64,000 bases of DNA from Streptomyces sp. NBC_01268. Its GTDB lineage: Bacteria > Actinomycetota > Actinomycetes > Streptomycetales > Streptomycetaceae. The DNA lies in NCBI RefSeq assembly GCF_036240795.1, contig NZ_CP108454.1, positions 5,826,001 to 5,890,000 on the forward strand, read 5' to 3'. Under the pieces are notes generated by a model. That model searched no databases and was not told the origin of the DNA. It saw nothing but the letters and a program-made list of their open reading frames with translations. The translations under genes and the position numbers were made by a program. Shown here one piece after another: positions 47,075 through 60,360 of this stretch. Positions within the stretch are counted from its first letter, which is position 1; each line of letters starts with the position of its first letter.

Positions 47075-49386
47075 ATGACGGGGGGCGGGACGGCGGGGAG
47101 CGACCCGACCGCCGGGGGCGGTGCGGTGGCGCACGACCCGGCCACAGGGGGTGGTGCGGTGGCGCACGACCCGGCCACAGGGGGTGGTGCGGTGGCGCAC
47201 GACCCGGCCACAGGGGGTGGTGCGGTGGCGCACGACCCGGCCACAGGGGGTGGTGCCGTGGCGCACGACCCGGCCACAGGGGGCGGTGCCGTGGCGCACG
47301 ACCCGGCCACAAGGGGCGGTGCCGTGGCGCACGACCCGACCACAAGGGGCGGTGCGGTGGCGCACAACTCGGTCACCGGCGGGACGCACGGCACCGTCGT
47401 CCAGGCCGGGCACATCGAGCACCTCGTCGTGCAGCAGGGCCCGCCCCCGGCCGACGAGGTCACCGTCGCCCCGCCCTGGGGACGCCGGGGCACCCCGCTC
47501 CGAGGACGGGACGAACTGCTCGCCCGGCTCCGGACGGCCCACGGCACGCACGTGCTGTACGGCCTCGGGGGCGTCGGCAAGACCAGCCTCGCCCTGGAGG
47601 CCGCGCGTGGCTTCGCGGCCGGGGGTGCGCCCGTGTGGTGGGTCGCCGCCCAGGACTCGGGCCGGCTCGCGGGCGGGTTGCGCGCGGTCGCCCGCCGGGT
47701 GGGCCTGCGGGAGGACGAACTCGCCGCGGGGCAGACCGCCGACCTGCTGTGGGAGCGCCTCGGCGCCCTGCCGGGCCCTTGGCTGCTCGTCGTCGACAAC
47801 GCGGACGAGCTCGCCCTGCTCGACGGACCGGGCTCCCTGGCCGCCGGTACGGGCTGGGTGCGGATCCCGGCGGGCGCGGGCGGGCTCGTGCTCGTCACCA
47901 CCCGGGACGGAGACCTGGCCGCCTGGGGCGCGGGGCCCGCGCTGCACCCGCTGGGCGCGCTGCCGGGGGAGGAGGGCGCCCGGGTCCTCGCGGACCGGGC
48001 GGGGGAGGAGGCCGGTCCCATGGCGGACGCCGAGCCGCTCGCCGTGCGCCTGGGCGGCCTGCCTCTCGCCCTGGACAGCGCGGGGCGCTATCTCGCCTCC
48101 GTCACCGAACGCCCCGCCTTCCTCCGTACACCCGGCGAACCCGCCACGTACGGGGCCTATCTCGCCGCCCTCGGCACCGGCGACCTAGCGGTCGACGGCG
48201 ACGGCACCCTGGCCCGCATATGGGCCATGTCCCTGCGGCTGCTGCGCGACCGGGGCCACGCCCACGCCGAGGAGCTGCTGCGGGTCCTGGCCGGGTTCGC
48301 CGACGCGCCCGTACCGCTGCGGGTGTTCGCGCCGGAGCGGCTCACGATCCCGCCCGGCGAGCTGTGGAGCTGCCTCCAGGCCCTGGACCTGCTGGGCCTC
48401 GTGTCCCTGCGCGCGGACGGCGAGCCGGTGGTGATGCTGCACCCGCTGGTGCGGGACGCGTACCGGGGCGAGCGGGAGCGGCTGTCGGCGGAGCTGGCGG
48501 TGCGCGTCGAGGACCCCAAGGCGCTGGTGCCGCTGTGGCCGCTGCTCGTCCCGCACCTACTGGACGACCTCGGGCCGGGCGTGGACGAGACGGGCTGGAC
48601 GGGCGCCGTCCGCGCGGTGCGGTCGCTGAGCGCGCGGGGCCTGGTCCTGGAGGCCGTCGAACGGGGTCTCGCCGTCCACGAGGGCGCGGCGCGCCACCTG
48701 CCGGCGGGCCATCGCACCGTGCTCGCGGCGGGCTGCGAGTACGGGGACGCCCTGCTGGCCTCCGGGCGCGAGGACGAGGCCCTGCACGTGCTCGACCGGC
48801 TCATCGAGGAGTCGGCCGCGGCGGCCGGGTCCGACGAGCTGCTCGTGGTGCGGGCCCGGAACCTGCGGGGCGTGGCCCTGCACCAGTGCGGCGATCTCGA
48901 AGCCGCCCGGGCCGAGTTCACCGCCCTGATCGAGGGCGAGTCCCGACTCCTGGGGGACGACGACCAGCAGGCCCTGGCGGCCCGCGCCAACCTGGCCATG
49001 ATCCTCGCGCAGCTCCACCGGACCGAGGACGCCCTGGCGGAGATGGACATCGTGCTGGCCGCGGGGACCCGGCTGCTCGGTCCCGACGACCGGGACACGC
49101 TCACGACCCGGATGAACCGGGCGTGGATCCTGCGGGAGCTCGGCGAAGCGGAGACCGCCCGCGAGGAGGCGGAAGCCGTCGTCGAGGCCCGGGGCCGGCG
49201 CTTCGGCCCCGACCATCCGGACACCCTCGCCGCCCGCTTCAACCTCGCCACCATGCTCGACCCCGCGACCGCCCACGCCGAACTCGCCGCCGTCCTGGAC
49301 GCCCGTACCCGCGTCCTCGGCCTCGACAACCCCGTCACCGTCGCCACCCGCGAGGCCCTGGAGCGTACGCGACGTACGCTTCCCGG

Positions 49387-49390
<4 letters not shown>
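47075..49390 (+). CDS. STAND/NB-ARC NTPase with C-terminal TPR-type repeats and repetitive N-terminus
   Basis: 771-aa signal-transduction ATPase, no export signal. Residues 14-101 are eight copies of an 11-residue repeat (GGGAVAHDPAT), followed by GTVVQAGHIEHLVVQQ, which resembles a short recruitment motif. The NB-ARC core follows. Its motifs are RGRDELLARL, Walker A GLGGVGKTS (163-171), Walker B WLLVVDNADE (about 236-245), sensor-like VLVTTRDGD (about 272-280), and GLPLAL (327-332). From about residue 510 come kinesin-light-chain-like TPRs (RTVLAAGCEYGDALLASGRE, ARANLAMILAQLHR, RMNRAWILRELGE, HPDTLAARFNLA). No catalytic effector domain is seen, so output may be through a partner. The ATG is 4 bp after the SDR stop, and the next gene overlaps by GTGA. 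STAND proteins act in regulation, programmed death or phage defence; which applies here is unknown. Confidence 0.85.
47114..47377 (+). repeat. 33-bp minisatellite, 8 copies, at the start of the STAND gene
   Basis: Eight in-frame 33-bp units run from 47114 to 47377. Units 1-6 encode GGGAVAHDPAT with at most one or two silent changes between neighbours, while units 7 and 8 have drifted (RGGAVAHDPTT and RGGAVAHNSVT). The high identity implies recent expansion by slippage or recombination. The unit length is a multiple of three, so copy-number change would not break the frame. Confidence 0.97.
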
Positions 49391-52628
<3,238 letters not shown>

Positions 52629-52901
52629 TCCCCCGACAGGCCGCGGAGGCTCACCCGTTCGGCGCATACCAGATCGTTACGGGTGGCCGGGTCGCATTCG
52701 GGCAAGAGATGGAGAGCGCTGCCCGTCGGAGCCCTCCGCGGCCTAGTGTGGTGACCGTGCGTCCGTCGCGCACGGCTGTGTGAGGGCCCTGCCGGACGCG
52801 GGAGCAGGACACGCGGTACGACGAGCGACGGCACGACGGCCCAGTGGCATGACGACGGCCCCCGCGTTGCGACGGCACCGCCGGTTGTGAGAGGGACGGG
52901 A

Positions 52902-55031
52902 ATGAAACCGACCGAGAGTGCCGCCCCGGTCGCACGGCCCCAGGGCCGTGCGGCGTTCGTGGGCATCACCTCCGGGCTGCCCGGAGCGCTGGTGGGCATC
53001 GCCGCCGTCGTGCTCGCCGCCGGGCTGTACCGGACGCTCAGCTCCGGCCAGGGCCTCTTCCCCGGCGGAGGCGCCGGCTGGTCCCTCGCCGTCCTCACCG
53101 GGCTCATCGTCGGCCATCTGGTCGCGCTCGGCCGCGACCGCTGGTGGGGCGGCACCGGCTCCGGCGCCGCCCTCACCCTGGCCGTCCTGCTGCTCTACGG
53201 CTGGGTGCCCGCCTGTCTCGTCTCCCTCTCCGTCGTCGTGCTCGTCGCCGCCGCCCGCCGGCACCGCTGGCGGCACGGCCTGCTGCACGGCGCCGTGGAC
53301 GTGATCGGCGCCTGCGCCGCCGCCCTCGTCCTCGCCACCTTCGGCGACGTCCCGACCGTCGCCGACCCCTGGCGGCCCCTCGACTGGGGGATCGCCGACG
53401 TGCCGGAAGTGGTGCTCGCCGCCGTCGCCTACCTCGTGGTGACCCGACTGCTGCTGTGGTACGCGCTCGCCCCCCAGGGCGGCACCCTGCCCACCGCGGC
53501 CCGCACCGCCCTGGTCCGCCAGGGCCTGGTCGCCGTCGCGCTGCTCGGCATCGCCCCCCTCATCTGCGTGGTCGCCGTCGCCCACCCCGCGCTGCTGCCG
53601 CTCTTCGTCGTCCCGCTGATCGCCCTCGACTCCACCCTGTGGATCGCCCGCGCCCGCGCCGAGGAACAGCTGCGCGACCCGCTCACCGGACTGCCCAACC
53701 GCCAGTGGCTCCTGGAGCGCACCTGGACCGCCCTGGAGGAGGCCGAGGGCGAGGGCGTCCGCTCCGCGCTCGTCCTCATCGACCTCGACCGCTTCCGCTC
53801 GGTCAACGACACCCTCGGGCACCTCGCCGGCGACCGGCTGCTCCTCCAGATCGCCGAACGGCTCCGCCTCGCCCTGCCCCGCGGCGCCGAGGCCGCCCGG
53901 CTCGGCGGCGACGAGTTCGCCGTCCTGCTGCCCACCGCCGACTCCACCACCAGCGCCCAGCGCGTCGCCCGCCACCTCGTCGCCGAACTCTCCTCGCCGC
54001 TCGACCTCGACGGGCTCACCCTCGTCCTGGAGGCCAGCGCCGGCGTCGCCGTCTTCCCCGAGCACGCCCTCGACGCCGAGGGCCTCCTGCGCCGTGCCGA
54101 CGTGGCGATGTACCAGGCCAAGCGGGACCGCACCGGCGTCGAGGTGTACGAGTCGAAGCGCGACTCCAACACCCCCGACCGCCTCGGCCTCCTCGGCGAC
54201 CTGCGCCGCGCCCTCGACGCCGGCGACGTCGAACTGCACTACCAGCCCAAGGTCCGCTTCGACGGCCAGGTCGCCGGCCTGGAGGCCCTGGTCCGCTGGG
54301 TCCACCCCGAGCGCGGCAAGGTCCCGCCGGACGAGTTCATCGCCATCGCCGAGTCCTCCGGCCTCATGCCCCACCTCACCGAGTACGTCCTGGAGACCGC
54401 CCTCGCCCAGGTGGCCCGCTGGCGCGCCCAGGGCCTCAACGTGCCGGTCGCCGTCAACGTCTCCCCGCGCGACGTGCACACCCCCGGTTTCGCGGGCGCC
54501 GTCGCCGCCCGGCTCGCCCGGCACGGCGTACCCGCCGGGGCGCTCCAGCTGGAGATAACGGAGCACGTCCTCCTGGAGGACCCGCAGCGGGCCGCCGACA
54601 CCATGGCCGGGCTCACCGGGCACGGCGTCAAGATGTCGCTCGACGACTTCGGTACGGGCTACTCCTCCCTCGTACACCTGCGCCGCCTCCCGGTGAGCGA
54701 GCTGAAGATCGACCGTTCCTTCGTCGCCCGGCTCGCCGTCGACAACGAGGACGCCGAGATCGTCCGCTGCACCGTCGACCTCGCCCACTCCCTGGGCCTG
54801 CTCGTCGTCGCCGAGGGCGTCGAGGACGACGAGACCTGGGAGCGGCTGCGCGACCTGGGCTGCGACGCGGTCCAGGGCTGGCTGGTCGCCGCCGCCATGC
54901 CGCCCGGCGAGGCCACCGCCTGGCTCCGCGCCCGCGGCGAGCACGGCTGGCGCCGCCCCTCGGAGATCGCGGCGGCGGCCGCGGCCGCCGCCGTGGAGGC
55001 CGACCACCCGTCGGGCCACGTGGTGCAGTGA
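52902..55031 (+). CDS. rmdB: Membrane GGDEF-EAL protein, RmdB-like c-di-GMP enzyme
   Basis: 709-aa membrane protein with an N-terminal region of about six to eight helices (residues 20-245), then GGDEF and EAL domains. The GGDEF motif is intact at 335-339 (ARLGGDEFAVLL). The EAL signature starts at 461 (EALVRWVHPERG), and NVSPRDVHTP, LEITEHVLLED, LDDFGTGYSSL and VVAEGVEDD supply metal and catalytic residues, so phosphodiesterase activity is plausible. No RxxD inhibitory site is seen five residues before GGDEF (PRGA stands there). In S. coelicolor, RmdB lies just after ligA and is a c-di-GMP phosphodiesterase affecting development; the position and domain order match. The ATG at 52902 follows GAGAGGGACGG. 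A UUCG hairpin terminates it. Confidence 0.9.
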   Translation: MKPTESAAPVARPQGRAAFVGITSGLPGALVGIAAVVLAAGLYRTLSSGQGLFPGGGAGWSLAVLTGLIVGHLVALGRDRWWGGTGSGAALTLAVLLLYGWVPACLVSLSVVVLVAAARRHRWRHGLLHGAVDVIGACAAALVLATFGDVPTVADPWRPLDWGIADVPEVVLAAVAYLVVTRLLLWYALAPQGGTLPTAARTALVRQGLVAVALLGIAPLICVVAVAHPALLPLFVVPLIALDSTLWIARARAEEQLRDPLTGLPNRQWLLERTWTALEEAEGEGVRSALVLIDLDRFRSVNDTLGHLAGDRLLLQIAERLRLALPRGAEAARLGGDEFAVLLPTADSTTSAQRVARHLVAELSSPLDLDGLTLVLEASAGVAVFPEHALDAEGLLRRADVAMYQAKRDRTGVEVYESKRDSNTPDRLGLLGDLRRALDAGDVELHYQPKVRFDGQVAGLEALVRWVHPERGKVPPDEFIAIAESSGLMPHLTEYVLETALAQVARWRAQGLNVPVAVNVSPRDVHTPGFAGAVAARLARHGVPAGALQLEITEHVLLEDPQRAADTMAGLTGHGVKMSLDDFGTGYSSLVHLRRLPVSELKIDRSFVARLAVDNEDAEIVRCTVDLAHSLGLLVVAEGVEDDETWERLRDLGCDAVQGWLVAAAMPPGEATAWLRARGEHGWRRPSEIAAAAAAAAVEADHPSGHVVQ

Positions 55032-55100
55032 CGTCACTTTCCCCGTGGCGAGGGGGTGATCCGAGCGGGGAAACCGCCCCCTTCGCCGGGCGGCGCCGCT

Positions 55101-55116
55101 CCCCGCTTCGGCGGGG
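55101..55116 (+). terminator. UUCG-loop hairpin after the GGDEF-EAL gene
   Basis: CCCCGC, loop TTCG, then GCGGGG: a six-bp GC stem capped by the very stable UUCG tetraloop, 70 bp after the stop and 83 bp before gatC. A neighbouring GGCGCC-rich stretch may add to it. Confidence 0.65.
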
Positions 55117-55198
55117 ATGCCCCTCCATGTTCGTGAGGGCGGCCCGCGCCCCATAGGATTGCGGTACATCCACAAGACTCACCCCTGAGGATCTCTGC

Positions 55199-55495
55199 AT
55201 GCCTGGCATCACGCGCGAGGAGGTCGCCCACCTCGCACGGCTGGCGCGTCTGGAACTCGCCGACGGAGAGCTCGACCACTTCGCCGGTCAGCTCGACGAC
55301 ATCATCGGCGCGGTCGCCCGCGTCTCCGAGGTCGCCGACCAAGACGTACCGCCGACCTCCCACCCGCTGCCGCTGACCAACGTCATGCGCGCGGACGAGG
55401 TCCGTCCGTCGCTCACCCCCGAGCAGGCGCTCTCCGGCGCCCCGGCCCAGGAGCAGCAGCGTTTCAAGGTGCCGCAGATCCTGGGGGAGGACTAA
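55199..55495 (+). CDS. gatC: Asp/Glu-tRNA(Asn/Gln) amidotransferase subunit C
   Basis: Small subunit (98 aa) that stabilises GatA in the GatCAB complex, which converts misacylated Glu-tRNA-Gln or Asp-tRNA-Asn to the correct forms. Family features are [17 protein letters not shown] at the start, [19 protein letters not shown] in the middle and LRxDEV-like [11 protein letters not shown] near the end. The ATG at 55199 follows CTGAGGA. It is the first gene of the gatC-gatA-orf-gatB operon. Confidence 0.97.
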   Translation: MPGITREEVAHLARLARLELADGELDHFAGQLDDIIGAVARVSEVADQDVPPTSHPLPLTNVMRADEVRPSLTPEQALSGAPAQEQQRFKVPQILGED

Positions 55496-55501
55496 GAAGT
55501 C

Positions 55502-57001
55502 ATGACGGACAACATCATCATCAAGCTCACCGCCGCCGAGATCGCGGCGAAGATCGCCTCCGGCGAGCTCACCGCCGTCCAGGTCACCGAGGCCCACCTG
55601 GCCCGGATCGAGGCCGTCGACGAGAAGGTCCACGCCTTCCTGCACGTCGACCGCGAGGGTGCGCTGGCGCAGGCCCGTGCCGTGGACGAGAAGCGTGCCC
55701 GCGGCGAGAAGCTGGGCCCGCTCGCCGGTGTCCCGCTCGCGCTGAAGGACATCTTCACCACCCAGGGCATCCCGACCACGGTCGGCTCCAAGATGCTCGA
55801 AGGGTGGATCCCGCCCTACGACGCGACCCTCGTCAAGCGGCTGAAGGCCGCCGACGTGGTCATCCTGGGCAAGACCAACATGGACGAGTTCGCGATGGGC
55901 TCCTCGACGGAGAACAGCGCGTACGGCCCGACCGGCAACCCGTGGGACCTCACCCGGATCCCCGGCGGCTCCGGCGGCGGCTCCTCGGCCGCGCTCGCCG
56001 CGTACGAGGCCCCGCTCGCCATCGGCACGGACACCGGCGGCTCCATCCGCCAGCCCGCCGCCGTCACCGGCACGGTCGGCGTCAAGCCGACCTACGGCGC
56101 GGTCTCCCGCTACGGCATGGTGGCCTTCTCGTCCTCCCTGGACCAGGGCGGCCCCTGTGCCCGTACGGTCCTCGACGCGGCCCTGCTGCACGAGGCCATC
56201 GCCGGGCACGACCCGCTCGACTCGACCTCCATCGACGCGCCGGTCCCGCCGGTCGTCGAGGCGGCCCGCAACGGCTCGGTCGCCGGGATGCGCGTCGGCG
56301 TCGTCAAGCAGTTCCGCGGCGAGGGCTACCAGGCCGGTGTCGTGCAGCGCTTCGACGAGTCCGTCGAACTGCTGAAGTCGCTGGGCGCCGAGATCGTGGA
56401 GCTGGACTGCCCCACGTTCGACCTCGCGCTCTCCGCGTACTACCTGATCGCTCCGTCGGAGTGCTCCTCCAACCTGGCCCGTTTCGACGGTCTGCGCTAC
56501 GGCCTGCGCACCGGCGACGACGGCACCCGGTCCGCCGAGGACGTCACCGCGCTCACCCGCGAGGCCGGTTTCGGCCCCGAGGTGAAGCGCCGCATCATCC
56601 TCGGTACGTACGCGCTGAGCTCGGGCTACTACGACGCCTGGTTCGGCTCGGCCCAGAAGGTCCGCACGCTCATCACCCGCGAGTTCGAGGCGGCGTTCGA
56701 GCAGGTCGACGTGATCGTCTCCCCGACGACCCCGACCACCGCCTTCGCGATCGGCGAGCGCGCCGACGACCCGATGGCGATGTACCTCGCGGACCTGTGC
56801 ACCATCCCGACCAACCTGGCGGGCAACTCCGCCATGTCGCTGCCCTGCGGCCTCGCGCCGGAGGACGGCCTGCCGGTCGGCCTGCAGATCATCGCCCCCG
56901 CCCTGAAGGACGACCGGCTCTACAAGGTCGGTGCCGCCGTCGAGGCCGCCTTCGTGGAAAAGTGGGGCCACCCGCTGCTCGAGGAGGCTCCGTCGCTGTG
57001 A
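55502..57001 (+). CDS. gatA: Asp/Glu-tRNA(Asn/Gln) amidotransferase subunit A
   Basis: Amidase-signature subunit of 499 aa that releases ammonia from glutamine or asparagine and channels it to GatB. The Ser-cisSer-Lys triad is visible: Lys in [10 protein letters not shown] near residue 82, and the two serines in [13 protein letters not shown] and [13 protein letters not shown] near residues 155-185. It starts 6 bp after gatC and overlaps the next small ORF by GTGA at its stop. Length and motifs are normal. Confidence 0.98.
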   Translation: MTDNIIIKLTAAEIAAKIASGELTAVQVTEAHLARIEAVDEKVHAFLHVDREGALAQARAVDEKRARGEKLGPLAGVPLALKDIFTTQGIPTTVGSKMLEGWIPPYDATLVKRLKAADVVILGKTNMDEFAMGSSTENSAYGPTGNPWDLTRIPGGSGGGSSAALAAYEAPLAIGTDTGGSIRQPAAVTGTVGVKPTYGAVSRYGMVAFSSSLDQGGPCARTVLDAALLHEAIAGHDPLDSTSIDAPVPPVVEAARNGSVAGMRVGVVKQFRGEGYQAGVVQRFDESVELLKSLGAEIVELDCPTFDLALSAYYLIAPSECSSNLARFDGLRYGLRTGDDGTRSAEDVTALTREAGFGPEVKRRIILGTYALSSGYYDAWFGSAQKVRTLITREFEAAFEQVDVIVSPTTPTTAFAIGERADDPMAMYLADLCTIPTNLAGNSAMSLPCGLAPEDGLPVGLQIIAPALKDDRLYKVGAAVEAAFVEKWGHPLLEEAPSL

Positions 57002-57243
57002 GTACCAGTGCACTGCAGAAGGCCAAGGGCTTCAAGAAGTCCAGGACCGGCACGTACCTGTCGATGGGCACCACCGCTTTCGGCGCCCTGAGCGTGGCGA
57101 AGCAGGTCAAGAAGGCGCGCGCCGAGCACGACACGCTGAAGCTGGTCGACGCCGTCGTGTCCGCCGCCGCCATCGTCACCGGCCTCGCGATCCTGTACCG
57201 CGAGCTGAAGCGCCTCGGCGACGACGACGTCCTGCTGGGCTGA
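56998..57243 (+). CDS. Small unknown protein encoded between gatA and gatB
   Basis: 81-aa ORF starting at a GTG that overlaps the gatA stop (GTGA) and ending 15 bp before gatB, so it is translated as part of the operon. No family recognised. It starts with a basic segment ([17 protein letters not shown]) and has a first semi-hydrophobic stretch ([14 protein letters not shown]) and a Lys/Arg-rich middle. A hydrophobic helix ([19 protein letters not shown]) and a charged end ([11 protein letters not shown]) follow. One or two membrane-associated helices are possible. Codon usage matches its neighbours, and the translational overlap argues that it is real. Confidence 0.8.
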   Translation: MSTSALQKAKGFKKSRTGTYLSMGTTAFGALSVAKQVKKARAEHDTLKLVDAVVSAAAIVTGLAILYRELKRLGDDDVLLG

Positions 57244-57258
57244 GAGGGAAGTTCCACC

Positions 57259-58770
57259 GTGACTGTCACTGAACTGCTGTCGTACGAAGCGGCGCTCGCC
57301 ACGTACGACCCCGTCATGGGCCTTGAGGTCCATGTCGAGCTGGGCACCAAGACCAAGATGTTCTGCGGATGCTCGACCGAGCTCGGCCAGGACGCCAACA
57401 CGCAGACCTGCCCGACCTGCCTCGGTCTGCCGGGCGCGCTGCCGGTCGTCAACGCGATCGGCGTCGAGTCCGCCATCAAGATCGGTCTCGCGCTGAACTG
57501 CGAGATCGCCGAGTGGTGCCGCTTCGCCCGGAAGAACTACTTCTATCCGGACATGCCGAAGAACTTCCAGACCTCCCAGTACGACGAGCCCATCGCCTTC
57601 GACGGCTACCTGGACGTCCAGCTGGAGGACGGCGAGATCTTCCGCGTGGAGATCGAGCGCGCCCACATGGAGGAGGACACCGGCAAGTCCACCCACATCG
57701 GTGGCGCGACCGGCCGCATCCACGGCGCCTCGCACTCGCTGCTCGACTACAACCGGGCCGGCATCCCGCTCATCGAGATCGTCACCAAGCCGATCGTCGG
57801 TGCGGGCGAGCGTGCTCCCGAGGTCGCCAAGGCGTACGTCGCGGAGCTGCGCGAGCTGATCCGTGCCCTGGGCGTCTCCGAGGCGCGCATGGACAAGGGC
57901 CAGATGCGCTGCGACGTCAACCTGTCGCTGATGCCGAAGGGTTCGAGCACCTTCGGTACGCGTTCGGAGACGAAGAACGTCAACTCGCTGCGCTCCGTGG
58001 AGCGGGCGGCGCGCTTCGAGGTCCAGCGCCACGCGGCCGTCCTGCAGTCCGGCGGCTCGATCCTGCAGGAGACCCGTCACTTCCACGAGGACGACGGCAG
58101 CACCACCTCCGGCCGGATCAAGGACAACGCCGAGGACTACCGCTACTTCCCCGAGCCGGACCTGGTCCCGGTCGCCCCGGCCCGTGCCTGGGTCGAGGAG
58201 CTCCGGGCGGCTCTGCCGGAGCTGCCGCGGGTGCGCCGCAACCGGCTGCGCGAGGAGTGGGGCGTGTCCGAGCTGGACATGCAGGCCATCCTCAACGCGG
58301 GCGCGGTCGACCCGATCGTCGCCACGACCGAGGCGGGCGCCGACGCGGCGTCGGCGCGGAAGTGGTGGATGGGCGAGCTGGCCCGCAACGCCAACGAGCA
58401 GGGTGTCGCGCTCGACGAGCTCCCGATCACCCCGGCGGACGTCGCCCGCGTGTCGGCCCTGGTCGCCTCCGGCGACCTGAACGACAAGCTGGCCCGCCAG
58501 GTCATCGAGGGCGTCCTCGCCGGCGAGGGCACCCCGGACGAGGTCGTCGAGAAGCGCGGCCTGAAGGTCGTCTCGGACGACGGCGCGCTCGGCACGGCCG
58601 TCGACGAGGCCATCGCGGGCAACGCGGCCATCGCCGACAAGATCCGCGGCGGCAAGGTCGCGGCGGTCGGCGCACTGGTCGGCGCGGTCATGAAGGCCAC
58701 GCGCGGTCAGGCCGACGCGGCGCGCGTGAAGGACCTGATCCTGGAGAAGCTGGGCGTCAGCGAGGGCTGA
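57259..58770 (+). CDS. gatB: Asp/Glu-tRNA(Asn/Gln) amidotransferase subunit B
   Basis: 503-aa subunit that binds misacylated tRNA and activates the side chain with ATP. The GTG at 57259 follows GAGAGGGAAG. Features: [20 protein letters not shown], four zinc-type Cys in FCGCSTE and TCPTCLG, the conserved [34 protein letters not shown], and a C-terminal YqeY-like helical domain after about residue 350. Last gene of the gat operon, with a hairpin after it. Confidence 0.98.
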   Translation: MTVTELLSYEAALATYDPVMGLEVHVELGTKTKMFCGCSTELGQDANTQTCPTCLGLPGALPVVNAIGVESAIKIGLALNCEIAEWCRFARKNYFYPDMPKNFQTSQYDEPIAFDGYLDVQLEDGEIFRVEIERAHMEEDTGKSTHIGGATGRIHGASHSLLDYNRAGIPLIEIVTKPIVGAGERAPEVAKAYVAELRELIRALGVSEARMDKGQMRCDVNLSLMPKGSSTFGTRSETKNVNSLRSVERAARFEVQRHAAVLQSGGSILQETRHFHEDDGSTTSGRIKDNAEDYRYFPEPDLVPVAPARAWVEELRAALPELPRVRRNRLREEWGVSELDMQAILNAGAVDPIVATTEAGADAASARKWWMGELARNANEQGVALDELPITPADVARVSALVASGDLNDKLARQVIEGVLAGEGTPDEVVEKRGLKVVSDDGALGTAVDEAIAGNAAIADKIRGGKVAAVGALVGAVMKATRGQADAARVKDLILEKLGVSEG

Positions 58771-58794
58771 TCCGGCTTTCCCGTACGGGCACGT

Positions 58795-58836
58795 GGGCGC
58801 CCCGCACCGGAGCTTCGGCTTCCGGGCGGGGCGCCC
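58795..58836 (+). terminator. Terminator of the gat operon
   Basis: GGGCGCCCCGC (58795-58805) pairs with GCGGGGCGCCC (58826-58836). The inner CCGGAGC TTCG GCTTCCGG extends the stem with a bulge and a TTCG loop. It starts 25 bp after the gatB stop. Confidence 0.85.
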
Positions 58837-58926
58837 TGTCGTGTGCGGAGGCCGTGTGGATACGATCGCGCAGATCAGCAGGTGATCTTCCTGCCGCCTT
58901 CACATCCGAACCGTACGGGGGAACGC

Positions 58927-60336
58927 ATGTCCGCCTCTCGCAGAGCCCTGGCACTCGTGGCCACGGGTTGTCTGTCCCTGATAGGCCTCCAGGCCGGTCC
59001 GCTCGCGGCGGAGGCCGCCGCGGCCACCGACAGCGGCCAGTTCCAGGGAGTCAACTGGGCCGACCCGCGGGACAACTACGCGAGCGACGAGCTGGTCCTG
59101 TCGGGTCTGTCGAAGACCGACGACTTCCCGACCACCTACGCCAAGTCCGCCGCGATCGTCGGCCAGTTCCAGAGCAAGTTCGGCGTGAACACGGTCCGGA
59201 TGCCCGTCAACCCGGCCACCGTCAACGGCTCGTACTGGCAGTCGTACACGGGAGCCATCGACGCCGCCGTGCACAAGGGCGCCAAGGTCCTGCTCGGCTA
59301 CTGGGAGGCCCCGGAGACGAAGGACGGGCGGATCGACGACCAGGCGTCGTACGACGCCATGTGGTCGACGATCATCGCCAAGTACGGCGACTCCCGCCAG
59401 GTCTACTTCGAGCCGATGAACGAGCCGTTCGGCTACTCGGCCGCGCAGTGGACCGACGTGGCCGCGCGCTGGCTGACCGACCACGGCCAGAACATCGCGC
59501 GCGAGCGCGTCTTCGTCGGCGGCTCCGGCTACAGCGAGGACGTGCGCCCGGTGTGCGCCGACTCCCGCCTGGCCGGCACCCACCTCTCCCTGCACCACTA
59601 CGGCTTCTGGCACGGCGACTGGAAGGACCGCGCCCAGTGGGCGGCCGACCTGCGCACCAAGGTCGGCGGCTGCGCCTCCCGTACGGTCCTCACCGAGTTC
59701 GGCGCCAACCTGGCCAGCGGCCTCGACTACAACGGCCCGACGAACGGCTCCCACGAGATCGCCTACCTCCAGGGCGACACGGACACCCTGCGCGAGCTCG
59801 GCATGGGCTCGGTCTACTGGCCGGGGCTGCGCAACGGCGACTGGTACAGCCTCACCGAGCTCCAGGGCACCGGTACGGACCTGACGCTGCGCACCACCAA
59901 CCAGTCCGCCGCCGACCGGCTCGCCTGGGCCTGGTTCGGCACCGGCCGTCCGTCCGTCGCGAACGGCGTGCTGCGCGGTGTCGGTTCCGGCCACTGCCTG
60001 GACGTGCCCGGCGCCTCGAAGGAGGCCGGCAGCTCGCTGATCGTCTGGTGGTGCACCGCCGGCTCGGCCAACCAGCAGTGGGCGTACACCCCCGAGAAGG
60101 AGCTGCGCGTCTACGGGAACATGTGCCTGGACGCGGACCACGGCACGCGCGCACTGATCATCTGGTACTGCAACGGCGGTGACAACCAGAAGTGGAACCT
60201 CAACGCCGACGGCACGGTGACCAACCAGTTCAACGGGATGAACCTGGACGTCTCCGGCGAGGCCACCGCCCCGGGCAGCTCGGTCGCCCTCTGGTACGGC
60301 AACAGCGGCTCGAACCAGAAGTGGCAGCGGTCCTGA
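58927..60336 (+). CDS. Secreted GH5-family glycoside hydrolase with ricin-type lectin domain
   Basis: Extracellular polysaccharide hydrolase of 469 aa. The ATG at 58927 follows GGGGGAACGC. A signal peptide ends near AAEAAAATD. The catalytic domain of the cellulase (GH5) type shows GVNWADP at the start. It has the acid/base Glu166 in YFEPMNEPFG and the nucleophile Glu257 in VLTEFGAN, with HHYGFW between. From about residue 345 a beta-trefoil ricin B domain carries QxW-type repeats (NQQWAY, NQKWNL, NQKWQRS). Linkage specificity (glucan, mannan or other) cannot be told from the motifs. Confidence 0.92.
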   Translation: MSASRRALALVATGCLSLIGLQAGPLAAEAAAATDSGQFQGVNWADPRDNYASDELVLSGLSKTDDFPTTYAKSAAIVGQFQSKFGVNTVRMPVNPATVNGSYWQSYTGAIDAAVHKGAKVLLGYWEAPETKDGRIDDQASYDAMWSTIIAKYGDSRQVYFEPMNEPFGYSAAQWTDVAARWLTDHGQNIARERVFVGGSGYSEDVRPVCADSRLAGTHLSLHHYGFWHGDWKDRAQWAADLRTKVGGCASRTVLTEFGANLASGLDYNGPTNGSHEIAYLQGDTDTLRELGMGSVYWPGLRNGDWYSLTELQGTGTDLTLRTTNQSAADRLAWAWFGTGRPSVANGVLRGVGSGHCLDVPGASKEAGSSLIVWWCTAGSANQQWAYTPEKELRVYGNMCLDADHGTRALIIWYCNGGDNQKWNLNADGTVTNQFNGMNLDVSGEATAPGSSVALWYGNSGSNQKWQRS

Positions 60337-60360
60337 CCTGACGCGCGGGCGCTCCGGCGC

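Noticed and set aside
47114-47377. Possible CRISPR array
   Set aside because: Units are contiguous 33-bp coding repeats with no unique spacers, in frame with the STAND gene.
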